From contig RQOL01000876.1 of NCBI GenBank assembly GCA_013076295.1, forward strand, positions 248,001 to 312,000: DNA of 64,000 bases, given 5' to 3'. The position numbers and the translations under genes are program-made. Position 1 is the stretch's first letter. Each line of letters starts with the position of its first letter. Under the pieces are notes generated by a model. The model had not been told where the DNA came from. It did no database searches and worked only from the letters and a program-made list of their open reading frames with translations. Origin of the DNA: Sanderia malayensis. Its lineage: Eukaryota; Cnidaria; Scyphozoa; Semaeostomeae; Pelagiidae. Shown piece after piece: positions 35,373 through 46,762 of this stretch.

Positions 35373-37212
35373 ATGGGAAGAATTAAGTTTAGAAGTTGTC
35401 GGCCGTTCTTAAGAAGGAGAAAGAAGGCTTCGAAGCAGAGAATTGTGAGTGACAATAACATGGCAGATCGAAGGCCTAGCAGAACAACAACAAAAACATC
35501 AGCTTCGGCCAGAAAATTATCTTTGTTTGGTGTGGACATTGATAATTTTGATGATGAACACATTGAAACTGTTTGTGACAGTAACATTGCTAATACTGAC
35601 GGTTATCTTTTTGTTCAAATTGCAAAGCTTTCTGATATTTTTTCAAATTTGCTTTGCCCATGTTGTAAGGAACCTGGAGTACACGTTACAAGAAATCCTG
35701 CTGATGATCTTGGTTTTGCTGCCAAAGTTATCATCAAATGCAGTAATTGTGATGGATTCTCCCAAGATGAATATCTTTCTCAAAGAGTTGGAGAACCAGA
35801 AAAAAAGAAGAATGCTCCTTTTGATGTGAATGTTCGTGCAACATTAGCTTTCAGAGGAGTAGGATGTGGTCATGCTGCAATGAAAGAGTGGTGTGGAACT
35901 ATGAACATGCCAGCAGTGTTGAGCAAGGCCTCTTTCATAGAAATAAACAACAGACTGGAAGATGCTGCAACAAAGACATTCAAGTCCATAAGCCTGCAAT
36001 CACGAGAGATGATAAAAGCAGCATATGCAGATGTTGGCATAAAAGAAGACAAGGATGGCATCCTAGACATTGCTGTGTCATACGATGGCACTTGGCAAAG
36101 ACGTGGACATGTTTCACATAATGGTGCTGCTTCCACAATAGACCTTCTTACTGGATTGCCAATTGACATTGAAGTCTTGTCTCACTATTGTTCAAAATGC
36201 ACAACGACTCCCGAAAGAAATAAAAACGGATGAATGGAAAAACAACCATGCAGCTAATTGTTTCAAGAATTTTAATGGACTGCAGGAGCCATGGAAGTAG
36301 AGGCAGCAAAGAATCTTTGGGAAAGATCAGTAGAGCAACATAAGCTAAGGTATACGACAATGCTATGTGATGGTGACAGCAAAGCGTTTGGGGCAGTAAA
36401 TGAGTTGAAAGTATATGGTGATGATGTTGAAATTGAAAAGGAGGATTGCATCAACCATGTATCCAAGAGAATGGGCACTGCTTTGAGAGAAGTAGTTGCT
36501 GTCTATAAGGCTCAGAAGAAGTCAATTTCAGGGAAAGGGAAACTGACCCAAATAAAGATGAAGAAAATTCAAAACTATTATGGGAAAGCATTAAAAGACC
36601 ATGCTGAAGAAACAAAGCTTTGCCAAAAGAGGATAATGGCTATTTTGTTTCATCTTTCCAGCACTGACACCAACCCAAAGCATGTTCATTGCCCACCTGG
36701 TGAAAGCTCTTGGTGTTTCTGGCAGAGGGCCAATGCAAAGGGGGAAGAGCCAGGAGCACACAAAGAGCATGAGATCCTGCCACCAGATGTTGGGTCACGG
36801 CTTGTGCCAATATTTCAGAGGCTCTCTGATGAGAAACTGATAAAACGGCGTGCCAGAAAAAAGACAGAATCCTAATGAGTCTCTTCATCAGATTATTTAG
36901 AAAATATGTCCAAAAGCTATATACGTTGGTCAGAAGACACTGAGAACAGCAGTTGCTATGGCGGCCTGTCAATATTCGATGGGATCTACATTCAAGCTTC
37001 TGTTATTCAGACTGATGGGCATGGAAGCAGGGGATAGTCTCATTAAATATTCAAAAGACAAGGACACACAGAGAGTTAAAAGGGCAGAAAAGTCGTCATC
37101 TGAGGCAGGAAAAAAAAGAAGAAAAAATTTGAAATACGGTCGCCTCAAGACGGATGAAAAGTCAAAGCGCAATGAAGGAGAAACGTATGGTGCAGGACTT
37201 TTTAATGACTAA
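35373..37212 (+). pseudogene. Mutator-like DDE transposase (3 shifts, 1 stop)
   Basis: ATG at 35373 opens a basic N terminus, a zinc-ribbon (CPCC...IKCSNC), FDVNVRATLAFRGVGCGHAA, and the first catalytic block DIAVSYDGTWQRRGHVSHNG. The second block is LCDGDSKAFGAVNEL with DCINHVSKRMG; the third is NPNESLHQII; the end is EGETYGAGLF before the stop at 37210-37212. All three acidic residues remain. Lesions: an extra base at about 36211-36220, a missing base at about 36280, a missing base at about 36864, and TAG at 36898-36900 where TGG (Trp) is expected. This matches the Mutator-like transposase domain common in invertebrates. A Kolobok-type assignment is also possible; I cannot separate them by eye. 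It lies at the right side of the 14.1-kb element, either as resident cargo or as an older nested insertion. Confidence 0.75.
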
Positions 37213-37836
37213 CAACTGTAAGATAGTTTATTGATACATTTGCCACAATGTTTTATTTGAAAATGGATTGTTGTTTTTAACAAAATATTTGCTTGAGAAT
37301 ACTGTAAACTGATTTCTTTTCTTTACATGCGATTTTCTCAAAACAAGTTTTTACCATGATTCATATTCTTAGTGAGCGCAACAAATTTTTTCCTTGAATG
37401 CAATTCTTGATGTTTATATACCAAAATGATCCCTGTGGCATACAGAGTGCAACTATTATGCCTGATTTTTGATATAGTAAACATGTCTTGAGATTTATCA
37501 GCTTGAACTTGAAATTAATTTGACGAAAATGAACAAATTTACATATTTGATCTTCAATTTGCATTTATGAGGTTGATATCATAGATACAGTGAAAGCAAA
37601 TAGATAGTTGCACTCCTTGGCACTTCAGCTACATTATGGTTGGTACAAAATGCACCTATCATAAAAGATGAAAAAAATTTACATGTACTAAGAATGGTAC
37701 ATTTTCACCTGTGCTTGTGACTTTCAGATGATAACCGATTGAGATACATAAATTCTGATTGCATATTTGAAATCAGGGCAGTAACATGCATACCCATGCA
37801 AATTTGCAAAGCTCTATTAGCTACAGTTCTGGATTT
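37213..37836. other. 3' spacer inside the 14.1-kb element
   Basis: AT-rich with no gene seen; it leads into the subterminal and terminal inverted repeats. Confidence 0.4.
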
Positions 37837-37859
37837 AGATTCTTGACCAGTCGACCACC
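37837..37859 (-). repeat. Subterminal 23-bp inverted repeat, right copy
   Basis: Exact reverse complement of 24247-24269, with GTTCTCT beside both copies. Confidence 0.9.
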
Positions 37860-37995
37860 ATCTTCGAAATTTTTGCAGAGAGAACAGTGACATTTTTTAA
37901 TTCTTTTGTATTACGCCTGTTATAATATTGATCAAAAATGAACTGAAAGACAGCTGGAAATAAATTGTCTCCCTTACATTGTTTGAGCAAAAATT

Positions 37996-38099
37996 AATAA
38001 GCGCCCCTGCTGAATTAACCGCCCCCTGCTGAATTAGCGCCCCCTATAAAAGTTTATTTTTTAAATAAGCGCCCCGGGTGCTAATTTCGTCATTTACGG
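37996..38099. repeat. Right terminal inverted repeat region of the 14.1-kb element
   Basis: Repeated GCGCCCCTGCTGAATTA words, then AAATAAGCGCCCCGGGTGCT and the inverted 20-bp end. The same block closes the 184-bp MITE at 48197-48380. Confidence 0.9.
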
Positions 38100-38101
38100 T
38101 A

Positions 38102-39450
38102 TGTTTGAATACAAGGCTGCTTATGGAACCTCTTATGGCTCGTGGAAAAAAGTGGATGAAAGTGGATGAAAGGGGAATAGAGGTTGAAAAAATTTCCAAT
38201 AAAACAGAAAGAGTTTTCACAATTAAAACCTACTGCCAAATTTATCAAACACTTGTGTTCACAAAGAAAACAAATTAGATGCATAAATACGAGGATTTCA
38301 ATAACAAATTTCACTGGCCGAAAATATTGACAATGTCAGAACATGGTGCAATACATCACATGGATTATTCTGAAAATATTCCACAGCGCTATAAATATGA
38401 GCCCCAGTCAAGCCATTTTAGCAAGTCTCAGTATACACTTCACTGCACAGTCAAACATTTCAGAAGATGAAAGATCTTACATTTACCACCTTTCCCATCA
38501 CACGAAATATGACCACGGTGTCACGTCAGCAGTTGTAAGTTCATTGTTGAAATCCGACCACGAGAATCAAGCAATAATCAGATTCAAATCAGACAACTGC
38601 TCAGCCCAATATAAATCCAAATGGATTTTCAACTTCTGGTGCACCATTGCGGCAAAAAATAAAAAGAAGTTATAATTTATTATGGTGTGTCAGGTCACGG
38701 AAAAGGCCTTGTTGATGCCATGAGTCGATTTGGCGTTAGGTCCCCATTGAGAACTGCAGTCGCGATAGAAGATTTTTTTTACAATTGTGTTTCTGACGTC
38801 CACAGTTATTTGGTCAGGAAATTTGATCATGATGATACTAAAGAGTACTATGCTGTTGACCAGAAGAATGTGGAAGAAGTTCGTGAAAACAGGAGTGCAT
38901 TGCACATAGTTGGCTGCTCAAAATACAACACACTTTGCTTCCTTCCCAATGGTCAGGTACAAGCTAAGGTAAATATGTGTTCCTGTTATGATTTAATTTT
39001 CGGAATTTTGTTGATTGCACTAATGACAGGGGAACAGTAGTTTTGGCTAAAAATAGTGATTCGTGCAGCAGTGGAGAAAATGCTGATGATGATGCTGATG
39101 AATCTGAGGAAGAAGATTTTGAGGAATATGCTGTTCGAGCAGATAATGTAATGAGCACCGTTGACATTGGCAATGTTATTGCTCTGTATTCATCTACCAA
39201 TTCATTTGACCCATTCAATTTTTGTAAGGTGGTACGATTTGGTAGAGCCAGTGAACCACTTGTAGACAAATGTAATCATGTTGTTTCACCATGTAAAACT
39301 TTTATTGAATGCATGTATTTAGAAAAAATAAAAGAGAGTAAAACGAAAGTTCATTACCAACAACTTTCAACCACTGTTTACATCCATCCAGCAATGGTAG
39401 TTGCACCAATTGTTAATTTGTCGCCGGCAATAGTACATTTGGCTTTCTGA
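38102..39450 (+). pseudogene. C2H2-finger / DDE-like transposase gene, 3' half
   Basis: Continues the 22601-23951 segment in frame from 38102. It reads NTRLLMEPLMARGKKWMKV, then AIHHMDYSENIPQRYKYEPQ, a likely first catalytic block. A frameshift near 38455 leads to FKSDNCSAQYKSKWIFNFW, a likely second block. Another shift near 38670 leads to YYGVSGHGKGLVDAMSRFGV and SPLRTAVAIEDFFYNC. A probable intron from about 38970 (GTAAATAT) precedes the acidic segment 39043-39450 (ENADDDADESEEEDFEEYAV), ending at TGA 39448-39450. The pattern DYSEN...SDN-x-QYK...HGKG is shared by a widespread invertebrate transposase-like family whose superfamily name I cannot give. Confidence 0.65.
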
Positions 39451-39604
39451 TAGTGTATAGATGTCAGTGACATTTTAGCATTCTATAGTTTTGTTTACTT
39501 TTGAAGTTCCGACATTTCACAGATTTTAGCTATTTAGCTATTTTGAAAATTTTGCTATATAGTCTTTCATTTTATTATGTTACATTTTTATCCAATTCTG
39601 TTAA

Positions 39605-41357
39605 AGCGCTACTCCCACCATGTTTTTTTATTCCATTTCTGGGTAGTTTTTGGTGTAAAAACAGGTACTGCAGTTTCCAAATTTTTAAATTCGCTCACTA
39701 ACACCCTTTTTTACGCCTCCAATCATGCACATTCCAGAAAAAAGTCGGGAAAAAAGAAAACTGGGTGAGGCCGGTATGACGCAGGTGCCGGAATGCAGGA
39801 AATTTACTTTATTGTGTTGAGTGCCAAAGCTCCCACGAAAACGTTTTGCATGTCTATAGTCAAAACCAAGTCGTATTTAAAAAATTAAACCATGCCACGC
39901 ACTAGTTCAGGATCTAGGGAATCTGTTGACGCCTCGTTTATCATGAAAAACGTGAGTTTTTCACACAAATGAGGATGATTTGCTCATGCTTATGCTACAA
40001 GCCGGCGGATCTTTCGACCTCAACGTCACAGTCTCGAGCCAGCTTCACTCACATACAGTCTTCAGTGGTGCGGGATGGTTTTAAACAACAATATGAATTC
40101 GAAATCTATTCAATTAAAGAGGAGCAAGCTCTCTTTCACTAATTTTTCAATAGAATTGATAGTATGGAAAATTGGTGAGCTCTTATCTATGCATTTATAA
40201 GATTTAAACCAGATCGGGTCAGTCAAAAATTTGCAAAATCGCTAGGACACTAGGCCGAGCAGGTCCTGGCATGGGTAAAGCAAAATTCTGCTATTTTGGA
40301 ATAATAATGCATGAAAATAACCCTATTTGTCTTATCTGGTGTGTATTTGAAGCAGCAGCTCATACTTTGGTAATATTTCAATTGTAGTTATGGTCATAGC
40401 TGTGTAGAAAAACTGGAAAATGAGAATGGGATATATAATTTATAACAAGAACTTTATGGTTATGTCAACCAAACAATTTCAAAAACTCGAAGAAAAACTT
40501 TCTAGCACAATGTTGGGCTTCATACTGGTGTTCTGGTTTTGATCATATTGCCTGACTTTGTCAACAATTTACACCTTCAATTTGCCTTAGGTTTCAATGT
40601 AATCACCAAGATATATAATTTATAACAAATGGTTATGTCAAGCAAACAATTTCAATTTGAGCAACTTTTTAACAGCGCATTACTTTAGCATTTCAATATC
40701 TTTGACAAAATCCCAACTAGTAAATACAAAAATAATCCATAATTATCTTGCTAAAACCAAACACACATCAAAACTTGATAAAATAGATTATAGAACTGAT
40801 GGAAACGATAAACAAATTTATTATATCACGATTCACGGACGTTAGCTGGTTGTTTATCACGCAAATGAAAGGAAGGAAGAAGAGGTTGAGTGATGAACAG
40901 ATAACCATGTGAGGCGTGTGAATACTGGAAAAATCCATTGTCACTGCATCAGCTTTGGGATCAATTTTCAGCCCTTAACAATGCCGAAAATGAAAAAGAA
41001 ACACACGGGGAGATGTTAATAAGCTTTGTAATGATGGTGTTGAAGTGGTTTGAAAAAACATTTATGTTTATCATTGGAAACAAGGGAGAAAACCTGACGC
41101 GACATTGATTTTTCCATACTGAAGCCAAAGAGAGAAGTTGTGCGACATAGATGTGTTCCGGCATTCTACGTCGCACAACCTCGGCCCAGATCGTTTCTTG
41201 TTGCGCGACATTTTCAGAAATGGTCTGAAAATCGCACTTTTGGAGCCGTGAAAAGAGGTGTTAATGAGCGAATTTCAAAATTTAAAATGTGCAGTACCTG
41301 TTTTTACGTCAAAAACTACCCAGAAATGAAATAAAAAAATATGGTGGGAGTAGCCCT
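39605..41357. mobile_element. TTAA-flanked non-autonomous element, copy 3 (complete, 1753 bp, inverted)
   Basis: TTAA at 39601-39604 and 41358-41361; ends AGCGCTACTCCCACCATG and inverted AGGGCTACTCCCACCATA. It is inverted relative to copies 1 and 2. With copy 1 it brackets the transposase gene, each presenting the same end toward it. Confidence 0.92.
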
Positions 41358-41361
41358 TTAA

Positions 41362-42537
41362 GTTATAGGCATTAGCCAAATGGAAGATAGGTCTTGATGG
41401 TGTGCGTTGTGAAAACAATGATTATATTTGAAATAGCTGAAAGAGCATTGCAAATGCAGCTTGAGTGTTATTTTTTTATCCAAGTTTTGTTTGTTAGCAT
41501 TTAATCCATTAGATGTTCAACTATCAAAATGTAGGGCACATTTATACGACAAAAGTTTGCCATTTTTAAAAACCTTGATTAAGAATTTGGATCACCTCAT
41601 TTCGTGATTTAATTGATGGGGTTAAAATGGTGAAATAAAAGCCTCACCAAAGCATTGTTAACTTTTTATCCGATAAGTGATACTTACTGAATACTGAGCA
41701 GGTGAGATCAAAATTCTTGCCATATTATGCCATATCTTGCCATAAAACAAGGCTTGCCTTTTATATTTAGAAATCTGACTTCACAATCACAGGATGAAAA
41801 TTAAACTTTTTCCAACTTTAAATTGTTTTAGATTTATTGGGCATGAGTGTAAGCGAGTGCAGTGCACAAAGTGTGCCCTATCAGTCAATGTTTCCTGATA
41901 CTAGATAGACAGGCGAGCAGAACGAGCTAACACATTGGATATTGAAGACTCCAGCGAGCGTAGCGAGTCAAGTCATTTTGCTTGGGGTGTTTAGGGCAAT
42001 CCACCAATCCATGTTAATGTCTTTCTATACCCTGCAGGAAAGAAGTTAGAAGAAGAAGATGTATAATTAATGGTCGAATTTAAATAACACACAAAGATTA
42101 AAAGAATGAGATGCTAACTTAGAACTCCAAAGTTGAATTTAAATATATTACATTAGGAATAAATATACTACTTACCTTAATACATTGTATAAGCAATGCT
42201 GTGTACTGTGAAGTTTCCTGAAAAGGCTTGTTAAATATTTGTCATTCTTAATTTTTTACGGTATCATTTCTCAACACTAAATTTTACTCCATAAGGCCAA
42301 CCTCACGATGTTTCCATCCACACACTAACAACATTTGCTTCAAAGATATGCTGACATTTAGAGACATTTTCACATAGCCGTGATTTCAACTACCTTTATT
42401 CTATTATACGAGGCCATCTTCTAAATTATGCTATGGTACCAATATTCAACATCAATTTTGAACAGGCTAAAATTTGTTCTTATTGTTATTCCACAACTTG
42501 AAACAGGTAATTTTTTTTTATCTCATGACTTTACTTA
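41362..42537. other. Spacer with a minisatellite copy
   Basis: Mostly AT-rich and featureless. At about 41840-41970 a diverged copy of the CpG-rich minisatellite appears (CCCTATCAGTCAATGTTTCC, CGAGCGTAGCGAGTC). Confidence 0.6.
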
Positions 42538-42585
42538 TTTAGTAACTATGCGAATGATAAAGTTACTAAGCCGAACTGATTACTA
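42538..42585 (-). repeat. Short terminal direct repeat of the Gypsy fragment, 3' copy
   Basis: About 48 bp beginning TTTAGTAACTATG and ending GATTACTA (plus-strand reading). It differs from the 43965-44014 copy at two positions. Confidence 0.85.
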
Positions 42586-43964
42586 CCGCGCCAATCGTCT
42601 GGCGTTGATTTTGCAACAATATGCAGCGGGAAGACCAATTGCTTTCGAATTGGCGAATAATGCCAAGTTGCAACATGTGGTCAAATTCAGCTGTGGCTAT
42701 CTTGAGACAGTCTGGTGCAAGGCGACAAGGGCGACATAAAACTGGTTCACCATGGGTGTTGATATGATGTGTAACTCTGTGTTTGATATCAGTATCTTTG
42801 TAGTCCTGACGAATGAGGCCTGGGAATTTCTTGAGAAGTTCTCTGTCTGGTGACGAGACCTTAGGTAGAGCGTCAACAGGGCAAGGTGACTCAACACCAG
42901 CTTGAAGACCATTGATCATGAGGCTTGTCGTAGTGTGGATCAGTTGACAGCATCCAATGTCTACTTTCAAACCAAAATTAGCAAGGAAATCAGCGCCAAG
43001 AATCGGAGTATGAAGATCAGCAATAATAAAAATCCACCTGAATTGATGGCGAAGACCAATATCCAATGTGCAGAATTTTTCGCTGTAAGTTATGATCGGT
43101 GTGTGATTAACAACTTGTAGAGTGAAAGGAGAAGTGCATAGTTTATCAGAAGGTGACAGCAAGGCAGCTATGACAGGTGTAGGCAAGGCAACTTCTAAAA
43201 TCTTGTCTGCCAGCGCAGCTAATTCACCTGAGGGACTCTGTCGGCAGTGGAACCCAGTATGAGCTGAGCATTCATAGGCAGCTGTTGCAGGAAAAGCTGT
43301 TTTAAGATGGACTCTTCGAGAAGATTGTCCCCCAAAAGTTGTTGCATGCCTCTCAATAACTGTCTCAATAAAGGTTTTCGGTCTCCGAGTTCCTCTGAGA
43401 TTAGAAGACGGTGCAAACCCTTTTGTTCTGAAGCAGAGGTACGCTTAATTAGCTCTGTCTTTAGATGCTAGTAAGGTCGTACAGATGAGCAAATAAATCT
43501 CTAATTTCCTGGCCAATTTCGGGTGGTAGTACTCCAACAACATTATCAAACTTGGTGGCTTGTGCTGTAATTCCACAAGTTTTAAACCTGGACTCGATCT
43601 GAGTGAACCAAACCTTGGGATTGTTGGGCCAAAACGGTGGAAGTTTCAGACTATGATATGCAGCTATTGGAGTTGGAACAGGCAAAGTACGAGCGGTAGA
43701 GGAGGGGCCTGGAGTGCTGGCCAAAGTGTCAGAGACTTGCTGATCTGGATTCATATTTGAATAATGCCAAATGCTCTTCAAGATTTAATATTTGCAATTT
43801 TTCTAAATGTATCTAAATAAAAGGCAAATAAATAGTTTACGAAATACCTTGGTGGACGTAGCTTGGAAACTCGCAGACAAAACCACAACAAGCAAATCAG
43901 CAAAATAATTCTTGAAGTTGAAGATAATAAATAACAGCCTTCTGGGTGATGTCATGGCTACCAA
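42586..43964 (-). mobile_element. Internally deleted Ty3/Gypsy retrotransposon
   Basis: Minus-strand gag begins near 43781: NMNPDQQVSDTLASTP, then LPPFWPNNPKVWFTQIESRF, which is the usual N-terminal gag block of this invertebrate lineage. After shifts come LISEELGDRKPLLRQLLRGM and LPMNAQLILGSTADRV (43416-43219). The next frame (43186-42566) has PVIAALLSPSDKL, then the late protease block DLHTPILGADFLANFGL and the start of reverse transcriptase (FDHMLQLGIIRQFESNWSS). The zinc knuckle, the protease active site (D-T/S-G) and everything after the reverse transcriptase start are missing. A primer-site-like TGGTAGCCATGACATC lies just inside the upstream repeat. Defective and non-autonomous. Confidence 0.8.
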
Positions 43965-44014
43965 TTTAGTAACTATGTGAATGATAAAGTTACTAAGCCG
44001 AATTGATTACTACA
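43965..44014 (-). repeat. Short terminal direct repeat of the Gypsy fragment, 5' copy
   Basis: About 50 bp; on the element's strand it starts TGTAGTAATCAATTCGGC and is followed directly by the primer-site-like TGGTAGCC. At about 50 bp it is far shorter than ordinary LTRs. Confidence 0.8.
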
Positions 44015-45035
44015 AATGCTGACTTTACCTTGTCCGACTTGAAGTACGATACATATAAAACAAACAATTTCCCTGACTTTCTCCTGGATTCGATTATTCT
44101 TGAACACGACAAAATAAAACTAATGATCATTCTATTTACAGGGTATTTATAATAAATTTAAAGGTCATCATGACAGAGCAAATAAGTTTAGATATTTGGA
44201 GAACAAAGGATTAAAACATGATTACGAAGTAAAAATAAAATGATGCAGTTGATTAGGTAATGAACTAAAATTAGATTTGACATAATGATGCAAAATAGGC
44301 ACACTACACTTACACATATTTATATAGTAGGTAAACACATTAGAAATATCACACATACATATTTATTACATGTATTACTATTAATTTCATTACTACAAAT
44401 CTCCACTTATTTTTTGACAGTTTTCAGATAGCAATTTTAATTACACTTCATTTTGCATTTGCTGTTAATGCTATATTAATGTTATCTTAAGAAATTGGGC
44501 GGTTAGCCTACCAGCCTGGATTGCTTGAGTATGAATAAGCTTTTACGGTCGGTTGTCCTGATTTGCCGTGCAAATTGTCCGGCCGGTAAACAGTACCAAC
44601 CGAATGGTCAAACTGCAAAATGATGACTGAAATCATAATGTAAATCAATGAAAGAGGACAAGGAGGGTGGGAGGAATTGAATTGAACATGTATGAAGCAC
44701 ACTCGTAAAACAATGATCAACCCATCTATGGTCCATGCAATTAAATACCTCAAAGCAGGGGCGGATCCAGACGCAAATGCATGGGTCAGATTTGTTGGGA
44801 AAATATTAAAAATTTTACCATTATATTCACTTTGAAACAGAAATTAAAACTTCTCATCCGAATTCGAATAATAGCATTTTGCCTGTATCTGTCTATTCGT
44901 TTCTTTTACATCGTTTTCCCCTATAGACCGAAGCAAATATCTCATTCACCCATTTTTACGGCCTTGGAGCCGTTGACAAATAAGTGGCAACACTTCTCGC
45001 CTTGCCACTGAGCCTTAGTCCTTCAAAACGCAAGT
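44015..45035. other. AT-rich spacer, nothing recognised
   Basis: No supported gene; some short low-complexity stretches. Confidence 0.4.
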
Positions 45036-45300
45036 GTGCAAAGAAACAGATGCAAACCAATCAGAAATACGGATGCTGCTTCACGACAAAGTGGCGGGAG
45101 CGTCTGTCAATTTCAAAAAACTGATGCAAACCAATCACATTTCTCTCTCTACTGATGCAAGCCAATCAGAATTATCAATGCTGCTTATGAGGGGAGCGCT
45201 TGTCAATTTCAAAAAACTGATGCAAGCCAATCAGAATCATTCCCTACTGATGCAAACCAATCATTTTACATTTCCAATGATGCAAGCCAATGAGATGAAC
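45036..45300. promoter_or_regulatory. CCAAT-box cluster, possible promoter
   Basis: Six copies of GATGCAA(A/G)CCAAT(C/G)A start at 45049, 45123, 45154, 45219, 45249 and 45279. Part of the array is a duplicated block that includes GTCAATTTCAAAAAACTGAT. A GTGGCGGGAGCG word resembling an E2F site lies near 45090. CCAAT boxes with E2F sites are typical of cell-cycle and histone promoters, and ATGCAAA resembles the histone octamer. A short open frame starts 150 bp downstream (45444). That it is a promoter is an inference. Confidence 0.5.
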
Positions 45301-45443
45301 GCTGAGCTCTCGATCGATTTTTTAACACTAAAGTTAAACATAAACTGTTGTGTTGTGTTGAGTTGGGTATTTTGTTGCAAAATGTATCCTTCAAAATGGC
45401 GTTGATTTGAACAAGGCGTTAAATTTCTCTTTCTCTGTCGAGA

Positions 45444-45515
45444 ATGAGTTATACGAAGAACAGCTTTAAAACTTTCGAAAAAGATGCTTCCAATCGTTTA
45501 CTAGCAAGTTCTCAA
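45444..45515 (+). CDS. Possible first exon downstream of the CCAAT cluster
   Basis: ATG at 45444 opens MSYTKNSFKTFEKDASNRLL, ending near TCAAA|GTATCA, a weak donor-like site. I could not join it in phase to a downstream exon. It is listed for its position relative to the promoter-like cluster. Confidence 0.25.
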
Positions 45516-45929
45516 AGTATCAAGTTTGTAGCATTTTTTTCGTATCAGTGTAATGTATTCCCCTTTAATAGGCCCATTAGCAAACACATTGCAAATATAC
45601 AATATAAGAAAACTATACATATATAGCCAAAAATATCAGGATGAACTGCGTCATTTATGGAATAAGAACACAAATTTTCAATTTAACCTAGTTTTGAATC
45701 AAGTACAGCATTGAGATCTTGAACAAAAACAAATTTTCATGCTACAACAATTCACATTATCACTGTGTTGTATCTAACTGTCCCCACAGCACAGCTGGAG
45801 ATGGAAATTGTCTAGGTATTCAATAACAATTTCACTCCCATACAGAAACATCGTCTAATGCTGATGAGATAATTGTTCTGTTAAGATTTGTTCAATTTAA
45901 TAGTTTAATAATTATGTAGGTTGTAGTCT
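45516..45929. other. AT-rich spacer, nothing recognised
   Basis: No supported feature before the dispersed repeat. Confidence 0.4.
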
Positions 45930-46327
45930 GATATATATATTCTGCGGAGTCACGTGATGACGCATTTTCCTTGCCAAAGACAATAGATTCGACCCGAAAC
46001 AATAGGTCGAACGCCCCAAAACAATGGGCCGAACCGGCGAACCGTGTAATCACAAAGGCTTTTTTGTATGTGGATATATGGCGATGTATTTCACACTGAA
46101 TGTTTAGTTTATTATCTTAACCAGGGTAATGGATTTTGTTTTTCGATTTTCTCCTGAAATTTTGAATTATTCCACTAATTATTCTGCTAATTGTGCTATC
46201 ACGAAAAAACTACGGTTTACGCTGGCGAAACTTCCAAATTCGCGTCCCGAACTCTATTTTCGAACACAGTATTCGCTGTTCATGTGACCCGTTTCGCCTT
46301 TTGCTGTAATTTGATTGGCTTTTTCGT
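45930..46327 (+). repeat. About 395-bp dispersed repeat, copy 1
   Basis: Nearly co-linear with 58228-58622: TATATATATTCTG, ACAATAGATTCGACCCGAAA, TCACAAAGGCTTTTTTGTAT, CGAAAAAACTACGGTTTACG. No terminal inverted repeats or open frame; possibly a SINE-like or non-autonomous element. Confidence 0.85.
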
Positions 46328-46762
46328 GACTTCACGTGAACAGTCACGTGTATTTTGTTATCATGCAAATTTGCCCTCGGGTTGAACAGCAGGTACTTTT
46401 GGAGAAGACGTGTGTTTTTGCTTTGAGCACAAAGGATAACTCGCCGCCTTTCAAAGTGTTTTACGACCTGAATTATCTTTCTAAAGACTTGCTAATTGTT
46501 TGAGAGACCTCTGGAAAATTACAGGAAACAGCCCTGGAATAGGGTCAGCACCTGCGCCTGTGAGGCCCGACGAGACGGGCAGTCATTGCTGCCCCTTCAA
46601 AAGCAGTGCACCCTTAATAATCAAACTTAATTTACCAACTTTTTATCCTTTCGAAATATTTGTTAGCTTGTTGCTACCTTGTTCCCAAGAAATTTTTCCA
46701 TTTGTCAATAGTCAAATTCTTCAAACAGTTCGTACAAAATGGAAGATACATCTTCATTTTAG
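46328..46762. other. Spacer before zinc-finger exon
   Basis: No firm gene. It ends in TCTTCATTTTAG, an acceptor-like site. Confidence 0.4.

Larger units (their letters stand above)
23952..38101. mobile_element. 14.1-kb TA-flanked transposon carrying KDZ, Mutator-like and zinc-ribbon genes
   Basis: The element proper is 23954-38099 (14,146 bp), with a TA duplicated at 23952-23953 and 38100-38101. Both ends read inward as CCGTAAATGACGAAATTAGC, then C-rich GCGCCCC words. A 23-bp inverted repeat lies subterminally (24247-24269 and 37837-37859). Removing the element with one TA joins ...LALCLCKL to CLNTRLLMEPL in a continuous reading frame, so the insertion point is exact. Cargo: a zinc-ribbon gene (plus), an apparently intact KDZ transposase (minus) and a broken Mutator-like transposase (plus). 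A TTAA element (27286-29026) is nested within a KDZ intron. I infer that the KDZ enzyme moves the element because it is the intact transposase. A two-base duplication is unlike the 8-bp one that I recall for fish Zisupton. Confidence 0.85.

Noticed and set aside
42526..44028. TGACTTTAC words on both sides of the Gypsy fragment as a target duplication
   Set aside because: The words are not adjacent to the repeat ends (4 and 6 bases intervene), so a duplication is not supported.
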